This document shows, in pieces, positions 1 to 10,571 of a stretch of DNA of 64,000 bases. Location: assembly GCA_003254905.1 (NCBI GenBank), contig QANU01011901.1, positions 780,691 to 844,690 on the forward strand, read 5' to 3'. The notes under the pieces were generated by a model, which saw nothing but the letters and a program-made list of their open reading frames with translations, ran no database searches and was not told the origin of the DNA. Within the stretch, counting starts at the first letter, position 1. Each line of letters starts with the position of its first letter. Source of the stretch: Nissolia schottii (Eukaryota > Streptophyta > Magnoliopsida > Fabales > Fabaceae). Position numbers and translations under genes: made by a program.

Positions 1-692
1 GCATTGGAGCTGCGAAGGGGCTTCACTACCTTCACACGGGTGCCAGGTACACCATCATTCACCGTGATGTGAAAACAACAAATATCTTACTAGATGAAAG
101 TCGGGTTGCGAAAGTGTCTGATTTTGGGTTATCTAAAGCTGGCACCGAACTAAACCAAACCCACGTGAGCACAATGGTGAAAGGCAGTTTTGGTTACTTG
201 GATCCTGAGTACTTTCGCAGGCAACAACTGACAGAAAAATCTGATGTTTACTCTTTTGGGGTGGTTCTCTTTGAGGTCTTGTGTGCAAGGCCAGCACTTG
301 ATCCTGGCTTGCCAAAAGAACAGGCTAGCTTAGCAGATTGGGCTTTGGTGAACCTAGCGCAGGGGACTCTTGAAGACATTGTTGATCCTCGTCTTCGGGG
401 TAAAATTAACCCTGAGTGTTTGCAGAAGTTTGCAGAGACGGCTCAGAAGTGTTTAGCCGATAGTGGCCTTGAACGCCCTTCAATGGGTGATGTGTTGTGG
501 AAACTTGAGTTTGCACTTCAACTGCAAGAGAACCTGTCTGGAGGGAAACGTGCAGTGAAATGGAAGGCAAATGATGCTTATGCCTCGCATAACGCCACAT
601 TAGACATTGCCGAGGGGATTATAGGCAGCGAGCTTGATGACTCCGGTTCTAGCGCAATGTTTTCACAAATTGAGAACCCAACCGGAAGATAA
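1..692 (+). CDS. CrRLK1L-type receptor-like kinase, C-terminal part of the kinase domain (partial at 5' end)
   Basis: Open from base 3 to the TAA at 690-692, so the gene begins left of the window. The visible part is the C-lobe of a Ser/Thr kinase. It has the catalytic loop HRDVKTTN (about 60-84), the DFG motif within VSDFGLSK (about 117-139), and an activation segment ending in [20 protein letters not shown]. The [19 protein letters not shown] block follows. The [27 protein letters not shown] signature and the ending [13 protein letters not shown] are typical of the Catharanthus RLK1-like (FERONIA/HERKULES/THESEUS) subfamily. These plasma-membrane kinases carry extracellular malectin-like domains and act in cell-wall and growth signalling. 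The malectin and transmembrane parts are outside the window, so the exact member cannot be named. No intron is seen in the visible part, in line with the family. A possible AATAAA polyadenylation signal lies at 900-905. Family assignment is firm; the symbol is left blank. Confidence 0.92.
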   Translation, partial: IGAAKGLHYLHTGARYTIIHRDVKTTNILLDESRVAKVSDFGLSKAGTELNQTHVSTMVKGSFGYLDPEYFRRQQLTEKSDVYSFGVVLFEVLCARPALDPGLPKEQASLADWALVNLAQGTLEDIVDPRLRGKINPECLQKFAETAQKCLADSGLERPSMGDVLWKLEFALQLQENLSGGKRAVKWKANDAYASHNATLDIAEGIIGSELDDSGSSAMFSQIENPTGR

Positions 693-1580
693 GGAGCACC
701 AATGCTATTATTCTTGCAGATTAGTTTTTAGTAATGAGATTTATTTATTTTCTTTTATTAAGAGGTGTCCTTGAATTAAGAGGAGCAATACATAATGAGG
801 AAAGAAACCTAGTATTGTGCTTAGCTTATACTGATTTTCAAGAATGGTGCCTTTTCTTTCATCTGTCATAAACTTTGGACATGTTTGGCCTGGCGATGCA
901 ATAAAAATGTCTTTAAGTTGTGTACTTTTTACCTCTGCCTCTAAAGAACAATTCTTCGCAACAACTCAAGCTAGCGCTCGAAAAGGCCACTTTCTTTTTC
1001 CCCTTTTTCCTTTTGTCCGTTGACAAAAAAGAGACAAAATTTGACATTTTGGCCATTCAATGCGTCCTTTGTTCTCGACAGAATTTGAGACATCCACTGT
1101 ATAAGGAAAAAATTGAGAAGCCTACAGAATGACTTGATGATGCTTAATCAAGTCTTTTTTTATTCAAGAAACTCAATTCAAGAGCTATGGCCTCTGAGCT
1201 CTGGATCGGCACATGCCATCAATCATCTTTACCAATTTAGAATACTGAACTGAAGAAAATGGAGAAGGAAAGAGGTGGCAGTTTTCTTGCTTGATGGGTA
1301 TTGCAATTCTCTGGATCCACCCTGCTTATTCAAAACCATTCAAATAAAAGGAAAATAATAAATAAAAAGACAACAACTCTCTTCATATGCTTTCTCGCAT
1401 GTAAAGCAAACAGACAGGCACCCTGCACCAACCACTATAAATATAAAAGTATTGACATTCTTTTGGGGAGAGAGACAGAGGGGCGGGGGGATATTTATAC
1501 AATTATTTATCGATGCTATATTTTCACAGCTTTCAAACAAGGTTACGGCGAAGCATTAATGTTATTTGGATTCACTTAGC

Positions 1581-1693
1581 ATGAGACAATGTGATTTATA
1601 TACTATTTATCATTAGATAAGATCTCAATGTAGTTTACACTATATTATAATTTCATCTAATGATAAATAGTGTGAATCAGTACGATATCTCAT
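1581..1693. repeat. Foldback MITE-like hairpin
   Basis: The two ends are imperfect inverted copies of about 40 bp. The left arm starts ATGAGACAATG and contains CTATTTATCATTAGAT. The right arm, read on the minus strand, starts ATGAGATATCG and contains the same CTATTTATCATTAGAT core. The short loop contains a nested GATCTCAATGTAG segment. No clear target-site duplication was found. It lies 30 bp beyond the stop codon of the TPD1-like gene and could be in its 3' transcript end. Confidence 0.6.
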
Positions 1694-1723
1694 AACAAAT
1701 GAGTATACAAGAATTTTTTTTTC

Positions 1724-2406
1724 TCACTTTTTATTTGTTGGGACTCTCAACTTTGGAGCTGAGCAAAATTTGGCAGACTTGAAAGAAAGAGGATAGAAGA
1801 AGGAATTGGAATAAGTGAATCTGATGATGTGAGTAGAGGCTAAAGGTTTCCCTCCATTCACCAAACAATCATCAAAGGAGATCCTCTTGAACAATCTGGG
1901 ATTGATTACCCTTGCAGAAGCAAACCAGCCACAGTGGAGGCGGATGTCGTATGGAGCACAATCGGAAACACAGGTATTCGCAATTTCCACAATGTACTGT
2001 GGGATTCCAGGTGTAGATTCTCTACTTTGTGAGATGCTTATGTCTTTGTTTGAGCAAGAACCTGATGAGAATCAAAAATATTTTCAAAAGGAATCCCAAC
2101 AAGAAAAAGAATCTCAGTTATAAAACATAAATAGAGAAGCACAGAAATACCATGCATTAGAAATTTGCTAGATGAAGAGTGTGCGTGTTCTGCTTTCACT
2201 GACAATGCTATGGACTTGATTCTGTCTCCATGGAAAGAATGGAGAATCTGGGTTGAAGGACCTGCTAACACTATGACAAACATAAGCTTAACAGAATGAT
2301 TAGAAAGAAAAGTAAAAGGTTATCTTTATATACCTGAGTGTATTTCCACATCACAAGATACAAGGGGCATTATGAAGCAGAGGAAGAACAGAGTGAAGTA
2401 GTTCAT
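1724..2406 (-). CDS. TPD1-like small secreted cysteine-rich protein
   Basis: Predicted as complement(join(1724..2061,2334..2406)), 136 aa. Exon 1 (ATG at 2406) encodes a signal peptide beginning MNYFTLFFLCFIMPLVSC and ends at a GT donor in phase 1. Exon 2 enters after a CAG acceptor and completes the codon in frame. The mature part carries the TPD1 family signature: CSNKDISISQ near residues 27-36, GIPQYIVEIANTC, then LHCGWFASARVINPR, DDCLVNGG, and a final KFC. Six cysteines follow the signal peptide, the family's usual number. Arabidopsis TPD1 is the ligand of the EMS1/EXS receptor kinase and specifies tapetum in anthers; TPD1-like paralogues have wider or unknown roles. The 12-residue tail after the last cysteine (SAPKLRVPTNKK) is longer than usual and basic. 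The family call is strong; the role of this copy is not shown by sequence. Confidence 0.85.
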
Positions 2407-5226
2407 GATGGTTGTTATGTTAGTAGTAAAATGCTGTGGCTACCTTCCTCTCTTATGTGCTTGACAAAGAAGTAGTCAAAATCATAAACACTGAGGAAAA
2501 GCAACACAGAAACAAGAAGGGTAGGGAGAGTTTGTAGTATAGAAATGGCGATCTGGTTTTGAAGATGTGAACTACCTAAGACAGTTGAGGCCACTAACAG
2601 TCTCATCCAATTTCACTTTTTTCTATTCTTTCGATAACCCATATACACACACAAAAGACAACAAATGTGATGGTCATGAGAAAAGTTTTTAGACTCTATA
2701 AATCAAGACATAGAATGTAAATTTTGTTTGTGCATGCAACTTACCATGCTCTTGCCTAGTTAAAAGGAAAAACATCAGCCAATGCCAATCAATGCACAAT
2801 GGCAAAATACCAAAACCTTTCCTATCGCAGTGTAAATTACAAAGTACAAACAAACTGTTCGGTTAAAAGTTATGTAAAAACATTTTACCCTTGTAATAAA
2901 TTAGTTACTTCAACTCGACTAAGGAAATTTGTATCCCTTTTGTAGTAATCTAGAATTATTTTACTAGAAGGATTCTGCGGAGAACTGCCATGCTAACTGT
3001 ACAACAGTACCAACAAAAAAAAATGATTTGCCCTTTTCCTTGCTGAGTAACCATTATAGATTATTGAAAGAGTTCTCAGTTCATACACCTAATAAATATG
3101 AAAACAAATATAAGCAGTGGTTACCTCCCGGGGTGCCTATTTCGTTGTCCCCTTCCTATGCCTCTAATCGTCTTGGCAGCGAAATCCTTCTGTTGGTCTA
3201 ACACGAGATTGGAGGGGAAGAAACCCTGTTGTTGTAATTGGAATCCTAATGGTTTTTTGTTAATATAATCTCATGCGTTGCTCAAATTGTAATATTTCAT
3301 TTTACCCCTTTTATTTCTTCTGATAAGCTTCTGGAACTAGCATCTAGAGATAGTACAAAACAGCATGACTTCTGAGCTGCAAGAACGAAGTTTTAGGGGA
3401 TCAATAGCAGCCCCTATGTCACAAGAAAGAACGCAGCACGGTTATACAGGAACTTGTGGGAGTACCCTCTTATTTTTCTATTACAACTACAAATTTCCAT
3501 TTTTTCTTGGCCCTACAAATTATAAACCTATTCTAACTTTGCTACAAATGTCTGCCATACCGAAGTTAATTAAGATCTATCTTACACATGTATGTAAGGC
3601 TACGGTACTGGATACGGATACGGGAAACAAATTTTTTCTAAAAAACGAGGTACACCAAAAATATATATATATATATATATATAAAATAAATTACATACAA
3701 TAAAAAAAATTCAAAATATAACTACTGTATATATCTAATACAAAATTATAAGAAAAATAAAAATCATATTTCTTCATTTCTTTCTAAAAAAATAAAAATA
3801 GTAGAAGAGAAGAGGAGCTGGAGCTCATCGGAGACAATAATGAAAGAGGTGTAGAGAGTTGAAGGATGAGAAAGGTGTTATGTTTTTTTTATTAGATCTG
3901 ATTAGTAAGTTAAACTTTAAAAAAAAAAAAACTTCAAAAGGACTAAATTTTGGTCATCATATCCGCGAAGTACCCAACAACGCCTAGAAACGTATCCATT
4001 TTATTTTTAAAAAAAAGAAAGTTTAGATGGGTATCCAACCGTATCCAAATGTACTCAAAGTACTTCTCCAAAATTTGGAGTACCTACATAATACACACCT
4101 GAAAAGAGGGATCAAGCCCTAACTACCGATGCTGCTACTACTCTCAGCTCACTTTGCAGCTATATGTGACAGTAGAAGAGGTGCCAGCAAATGGTTGCAA
4201 TGTGATAGGAAAGCCATCTCTAAAATCAAACCTTTGTTAGTGATAATTAGTACTCGAGCAACAGTTCTCGGTCACCATTAAGTTGCCAAAAGAAAAAGCC
4301 GCGTTTTACCAATAATATGACATGATGTATTGATGGCAAGTTCTTAGTAACCTAGAGTTTTTAGAAGAGAACCAGCCCCTCCGTTTATGCATATATGACC
4401 CATGTGACGGGATTTAATAGCAGCAGACACTACTTGAAAATTCACAGCCTCAAAGGGTAATTACCTAACTTTGTTCTTCAACTTTACTCGGCCGTCTAAT
4501 CTAATTTTTGGATAAACAAAATGATTTATTAATCTTAACTTAACGATCAATAAATTCGTCAATCTTTTTATCCATAAATTTCATAAAATAAATCATAAGT
4601 AGTTTTTGAACTTTACATTTATAAAAGATTATTTATGACATGTTTTTTGAAGTTTCTAAATTGCTTAGGACATATTTTTGTTAAATTTATTGATTGAGAA
4701 ATTAATGGGCATATCAATTATCATGTTGATATATTAACTTTTTTTTTTCTTGTATAAAATCTACTTTAAACACGCTTATATAGTTTAGAAAGAAGGTTGT
4801 GCATTAACTCGATTAAAACATTATTGCCACGTATACTTTGAAAGTGATGACAGTGCAGGGTAAATATTTTATTGGTTGACGTATAAACTCTATTTATTGA
4901 ACACTTTTGATATCTGTTTGTCCGCGATATCACGAACATGAACTCCCATGCCAATGATGATGACACACGTGTCACTAAAATCTGCTCTCTGGATGAAGCC
5001 TCAGCCACATAAGTCCGGAAGCTACGTGGATAACCTCTCCCCAGTTCCACACAATGTATACAGTTACCCAAATACCCTTCAAATTGGAGTCATAAATTCC
5101 TCTGGCACGCATTCACGAACGAGTCTAAAATAGTAAAAGTCCACATGCCCTCTTCTTCCTCCACATTCAGCCTCACATTTCCATCGCATGTAAAACACGG
5201 AAACAGTTTAGTCCGTTAACACAGAA
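2407..5226. other. Gene-free AT-rich spacer with weak repeats; promoter of the HCF107-like gene at its right end
   Basis: No coding segment with splice support was seen on either strand. The first part is upstream of the TPD1-like gene (minus strand). An (AT)n run occupies about 3658-3683 inside a low-complexity block. Short open frames here lack homology or codon bias that I can recognise. Confidence 0.5.
3590..4105. repeat. Possible non-autonomous TIR element with GGATACGG-type ends (degenerate)
   Basis: The left end carries GTACTGGATACGGATACGGG near 3604-3625. The right end, read on the minus strand, carries GGATACGGTTGGATACCC between about 4030 and 4050 and GTAGGTACTCC at the outer edge. 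The interior is very AT-rich with long A and T runs. No target-site duplication was confirmed, so the boundaries are approximate. Confidence 0.3.
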
Positions 5227-8200
5227 ATGAACGCCATTCCTTCTCCTTCATCTTCTTCTTCCTCTCACAACTTCACTTTCTTCACTCAGTCCAAGCACCC
5301 GAACTACCTCTTCAAGTTCAACCTCAAAATACCTATTTTGCCCCTCCACTCCGCCCCTCCTTCTCATTTCACTGCTTCATGTTGCTCTCTCAAGGACTCC
5401 ACCTCCTCGACCACTGTGCTGGACCAAAATTCCGTTGCGACGAAAGACTCGAGCTTCGATGTGGGCCTCTTGGTTCGCCGGCCGGCGATGGAGTTTTCCG
5501 GCGGGGATTCCGATGATGAAGATGGAGGAAGGAAGGAGGCTTCAGAGAATGGCGGTGATGACGATGAACCGAAGGCTCCTTCTGCAATCGACGCGGGGCT
5601 CACTCGATTCGCGAAGAAGATGCCGATATTCGAGCCGGAGAGGGTGGGATCAGATTCCAAAGAGAAGCCGCTAACTGTGAACTTGGACTTGGCATTGTAC
5701 AGGGCGAAGGAATTGGCTAGAAAGTTTCGGTATGAGGAAGCAGAGGCAATTCTTCAAAAGGTGTGATTTCTTGCTTTCTTTGAAAGAGTGAGTTGATGAT
5801 TGTACTCTTTGAAGCTATATTAGGTATATATGTAGCGTAAAATTATGAGCAGTGTTATATAGATTGAGTTATTTATTAGAACTGCACATTAATGCGTAAA
5901 ATAAGGTCATCATTTTCTGAAAAAAGGAAAAAAGATTGAAAACATAAATCAGGTTTTTTTAGGACTTTTTTAAAAAATAAATATGTAGTATTGCAAAGTT
6001 TAGTGATGAATATGTTGCCTAGAATAGGATTTCATTAACCTGAGTCTATAATATTATATATTTTTTTCTGACTCTTTCTTCTTCTTTTTTTCTTTTTGGT
6101 AATGGGAATGAAAGTGTATATACTATTGGCCTGAGGATGGTCGACCTTATGTGGCACTTGGGAAAATTTTGAGCAAGCAATCGAAGACAGGTCAAGCCAC
6201 GGAAGTATACGAGCAGGGTTGCCAGGCTACTCAGGGTGAAAATTCTTACATTTGGCAGGTTAGTGAGTTCAGTTGTGTTTTTTCCATGTGAGGATCAGTG
6301 ATCAAACTCTCAACCGGATTGGCTTATTGATAAACACTGTTTAAGAAGTTCATGGATCTGGCACAGTGATATTAGGAGTGAGAGTGGTTACTTCTAAATA
6401 CCCTTACATGTTGAATTTGGTTTTGCATTCTAGTGAAGTTAACAAGTGCAAATTCCCTTTGAGCAGTGCTGGGCTGTTCTTGAAAACAAAATGGGAAACG
6501 TCAGGAGAGCAAGAGAGTTATTTGATGCCGCCACGGTTGCTGATAAGAGGCATGTTGCTGCTTGGCATGGATGGGCAGTTCTGGAGTTAAAGCAAGGAAA
6601 TCTAAAGAAGGCAAGGAATCTTCTTGCCAAAGGTCTTAAATATTGTGGACAGAATGAGTACATTTACCAAACACTGGCATTGCTTGAAGTTAAGGCAAAT
6701 AGGTATCAGCAGGCAAGATATCTGTTCAGTCAGGCCACTAAGTGTAATCCTAACAGCTGTGCTAGTTGGCTTGTAAGTTTTTATCATCTGATCTGTGGAA
6801 TATTGTTTCTGAATCGAATTTCTATCTTGCGTATGGTATCTTACATCATATTTTGTCCTTTTGAGAATAGTCTTGGGCACAAATGGAAGTGGAACAAGAA
6901 AACAACCGTGCTGCTAGGCAATTGTTTGAGGTAACATATATTTAGTATTACTATTCTATCATTCTTTTATTCCGATTCCTTTGCCTGTTGGAGACTTTAT
7001 ATTCATTAGGAGAATGGATATCTTAATCTGCCATTTACTGCTACTAATTTCTATCAAGGAATGACTTTTCTTTCATTCCTTTGGAATTAACAGAAAGCAG
7101 TTCAGGCAAGTCCTAAGAATAGGTTTGCTTGGCATGTGTGGGGAATCTTTGAAGCTAACTTGGGCAACATTGAAAAGGGAAGAAAACTTCTGAAGATCGG
7201 CCATGCTTCAAATCCGAGGGATGCCGTTCTCCTTCAGTCTCTTGCATTGTTAGAATACAAACACTCAACTGCAAACCTTGCTCGAAAATTGTTCAGGAGA
7301 GCGTCGGAGTTGGATCCAAGGCATCAACCTGTTTGGTTTGTAAGAATATTCTTCACTTGGACCGTATCTGTCTTAAACATCATTAAATCATCCGTGATGT
7401 GGTACTTTCGTACTGACATGAAGGAAATAAGATGTTTTTGAATGACTTAAAGGAACAGAATGTGTAATTTATATTTGTTATTTATTTATGACATATTTAC
7501 TTTGACCTCCTCTCAGTGTCCTCCTATGTGAATCATGATTTTTTTTTTCATACCACAATTTTGATTCCTGTATACGTTTGGCCTTTATTTTGTGGGTATG
7601 CCATTCTTTGAAAAAGAGAATGACTAATCAGAAATTTGTGGATACGCAGGCTTGGGGTTGGATGGAATGGAAGGAAGGAAACTTGAATACAGCTAGAGAA
7701 TTATACCAAAAGGCCTTATCAATTGACTCAAACAGTGAGAGTGCCGCTAGGTGTCTTCAGGTGATAAACATTATATGGATGTTGTGACAACTTGATCCTT
7801 TACAAAGTTTGAAACTCATTTTTCGTAACTGCATCCCCGACTTGCAGGCTTGGGGTGTTCTGGAGCAGAGGGTTGGTAATCTTTCAGCTGCTCGCAGATT
7901 GTTTAGATCCTCATTGAACATAAATTCACAGAGTTATGTAACATGGATGACTTGGGCATCACTGGAGGAAGATCAAGGAAATTCTGTGCGTGCTGAAGAG
8001 ATTCGTAACCTCTATTTCCAGCAGGTAACTGTCCCAACTGTTACATTTATTAAATTATGTTTATCCAAAGTTCACCTAATGGCTTAATCACCACCATTTT
8101 GAATAAACAAACTGAATGTCAAATGAAAGAACTTTTAGAGACCTCTTCTATGTATAAGAAAATTTTGTCCTTGAAGAAATCTTCATTGGTGTTATATTTT

Positions 8201-8662
8201 TGTTGTTCAATTATCAGGTCAAAATATTTTCTCAGAATCACTCTAATTAGGAGTGCTGCTAATATTTTAAATTTCATTTGTTGCATTTGACAGCGCACAG
8301 AAGTTGTAGATGATGCTTCATGGGTTATGGGATTCTTAGATATTATAGACCCAGCTATTGACCGTTTGAAGAGACTCCTCAAACTAGACCCGAATTCTTT
8401 CAGCATGCCATCGGATTCTTTGAGAAATATTGCCGGAACTAATAAAAACAAGGCTGATTTAGCCAGTTCAACTTCTAATGGAAATGATGGTGAAGACGAT
8501 GAAAGTGACTTTGATTTGGATGCTTTCATTATGAAAAGGTTATCCTTAGATACTTCCAATCTGGAAATTCAGTTGGGGCCACCAAAAATTTCTTCTGTGA
8601 AAAGAAGTATGTCTCCAAGGAAGATATGGCTGAGGTCAAACAATAGAATTGTCAAAGTGTAA
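5227..8662 (+). CDS. HCF107: HCF107/Mbb1-type chloroplast RNA-binding TPR/HAT-repeat protein
   Basis: Predicted as join(5227..5760,6115..6258,6467..6772,6871..6930,7094..7339,7650..7760,7848..8024,8294..8662), eight exons, 648 aa. All introns are GT-AG and all junctions fall between codons. The length is close to the roughly 650 aa of Arabidopsis HCF107. Residues 1 to about 60 are Ser/Thr/Pro-rich and lack acidic residues, as in a chloroplast transit peptide; an acidic linker follows (SGGDSDDEDGG). From about residue 160 to 525 come 34-residue RNA-TPR/HAT repeats, with recurring WxxWA-LE--GN-ARxLF, e.g. CWAVLENKMGNVRRARELF and AWGVLEQRVGNLSAARRLF. The C-terminus has an acidic stretch (GEDDESDFDLDAF). 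In Arabidopsis, HCF107 binds the psbH 5' leader, stabilises the processed RNA and aids psbH and psbB expression for photosystem II. The start is the first ATG ahead of the transit-like region. Confidence 0.93.
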
Positions 8663-9690
8663 GTGCACAGCATAGGTTATGTAGTTTAGGGTTGGGCCAT
8701 GATCTATACAGATTTGGTATCATAAAATTTGCTTCGAATATAGTATGACCACAGTTTATGACATGTCCTGCAATATGTTCAAAAAAGGTTCATTACAAGA
8801 AATAGCTTTTAAAGAAAACAAAGTAGTTACCAAAACAAAAAGAACAATGGAAAAGTATAATAATAGTTGACAAAAATGCATTTGCCTTCAAGACATACCT
8901 GTTTTGAATGTGCTAAGCAGTTCCAGTATGGCTGATTAGCAAAAGAATTAAGTATTGAGCTATACTAATTCAACTGCTCCCTTTCTTTGTTACTTACTCA
9001 GCTTATATCCAACTAATGTTGACCACATTGTAACGAGGCAATCTCTGAGACGTACAAAACCAGCGAAAAAATAATAAAATCTCGTTATTTCAGTCAGTTT
9101 GAAACCAAAGTTAGCACTTGCAGCTTAGTTTGAGAAATATGATAAAATGAAGCTATTAGAGTTCACATTTGGTGCTAAATGTTAACATGGTATTGACTAT
9201 ATGTTCAACTGTTAGACCCAAAGAGTAACTGGCGAGAATTAGTCGGAGGAGAGTAAAATGAAATATGAGATTTCAAATCAAAACTAATTATCAAGAATCA
9301 TTTATCCCCAAAACTTAAGTTGATAAATAAAAAATAATTGAAAGATTTTATATCTTAATCATGCATTATTTACTATTGTTCACAAAATGTTAGAAAGATT
9401 CTTAACCATAGTCAACAATCTGATATGCTTGGAAGACCACATCCAGATGAAGACTTAGTCAGAAAAATTCACCAGACCCTTGCTAATCCTGTCTAAGAGG
9501 AGATCTCGTAGTCTTTGAAGCCACCCATCTCACGAGTGACAGGAAGAGGAAGAGGACTTGCGTTTAAAGTTTAAACCAAAATTAGGGAAGAAAAAAAGAT
9601 TTAGATGAGGAGTTGGATAATGAATTCGGCCTCTCTGCGTGTTGCATAATCTAGACCGTGCTAGAGACAAGTCGGCTGTCTAAAACAGAT
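8663..9690. other. Intergenic spacer, no gene seen
   Basis: AT-rich DNA between the HCF107-like stop codon and the promoter of the OB-fold gene. I see no exon-like reading frame, RNA gene or clear repeat on either strand. Confidence 0.5.
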
Positions 9691-9770
9691 TGGGCTAGCT
9701 TTCTATGCGTAATTTGGGCCCAAAAGCCCAATAATGGCCCACCCTAGTAGTCCACTATTGCCCGCCAAAA
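9691..9770 (+). promoter_or_regulatory. Site II (TGGGCY) cluster plus E2F-like site upstream of the OB-fold gene
   Basis: Four TGGGCY elements occur within 51 bp: TGGGCT at 9691-9696, TGGGCC at 9715-9720, and on the reverse strand at 9725-9730 and 9736-9741. The sequence CCCGCCAAAA at 9761-9770 reads TTTTGGCGGG on the minus strand and matches the E2F consensus TTTSSCGS. Site II elements (TCP binding) and E2F sites are typical of plant proliferation, replication and repair genes. This fits a single-stranded-DNA-binding OB-fold product downstream. Confidence 0.6.
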
Positions 9771-9849
9771 TAAGGAAGACCTAGTTCCAAAAGGAACATT
9801 TTCAATTGAAAACCGCGCCACATTTTTTTGGGTAAACAAAAACTGCGCT

Positions 9850-10571
9850 ACACGACAGTGTGTGTGCGCGTGTGAGAGCACCGCAGAGTCTTTCCCAGAC
9901 CAAAGTCTTCCGGCGACCCTTATCCGGCGACATTGCACCGGAAATCTGGTCCCTGCATGCTCCTTCTTCATCCGAATGTGAAACCTTGCCCTCTCGATCG
10001 CCGTCGGTTCCTTGCTTCCTCGAATTTCAATCTGTAACCCTCTGGAACGTTTCTCGGTTAGTTTCAGCTTCGGTAAAGGTTTCCACTCCGTTTCGTGAGC
10101 TCAATTTGGAACGGCGAGTAGGTAAGAGTAACATTGCGGTTGGAAAAGGCGGAGACGCTGTTTGGGCGAGATAGGGTGATTTGTTTGCTGGTGGAAAGGT
10201 CAGATGATGGAGCAGAGCGAAACGACTTTGGATTTAGCTCCGGCGAAAGCACGAGTCTCCTAGATCATGATCTCAGCGTAATGTGGAATTGAAAGACAGC
10301 ACTCCAAAGAAGCCAAAACAATGCAACTGCAATAATTATGCCGCAAATTGTAAGTAAATTAACTTCTCTGTATGATTTATTTATTTTTAATCAAGAATAC
10401 TTTGTGACATGAGATCTAGCATGTCTTTTTCCTACTCTTTAATTTTTTTTTTTATTTTAACTAGCAAAAGCCAATTTCATCAATTTAGGTATCGTGAAGG
10501 CTTTGTGACTGTGTGAATTGTCTAGCTTACCGGATGATATTTGTGTTGTTCTGAAACTCAGTGAGTGGAGA
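9850..10571 (+). other. Probable 5' leader of the OB-fold gene, with a likely leader intron
   Basis: The GC content rises after about 9850, as in a plant 5' UTR. A GTAAGT donor at 10350-10355 and an acceptor-like ACTAG at about 10464, after a T-rich tract, suggest an intron of roughly 115 bp in the leader. Open frames in 9860-10250 do not continue into the coding exons. The transcript start is not defined by sequence alone. Confidence 0.45.

Noticed and set aside
2038-2283. 81-codon minus-strand frame in the TPD1-like region
   Set aside because: It reads the intron and a wrong frame of exon 2; the spliced model accounts for the conserved residues instead.
9744-10252. Open frames on both strands in the leader of the OB-fold gene
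   Set aside because: GC-rich leader sequence gives chance frames; neither joins the coding exons nor shows a domain.
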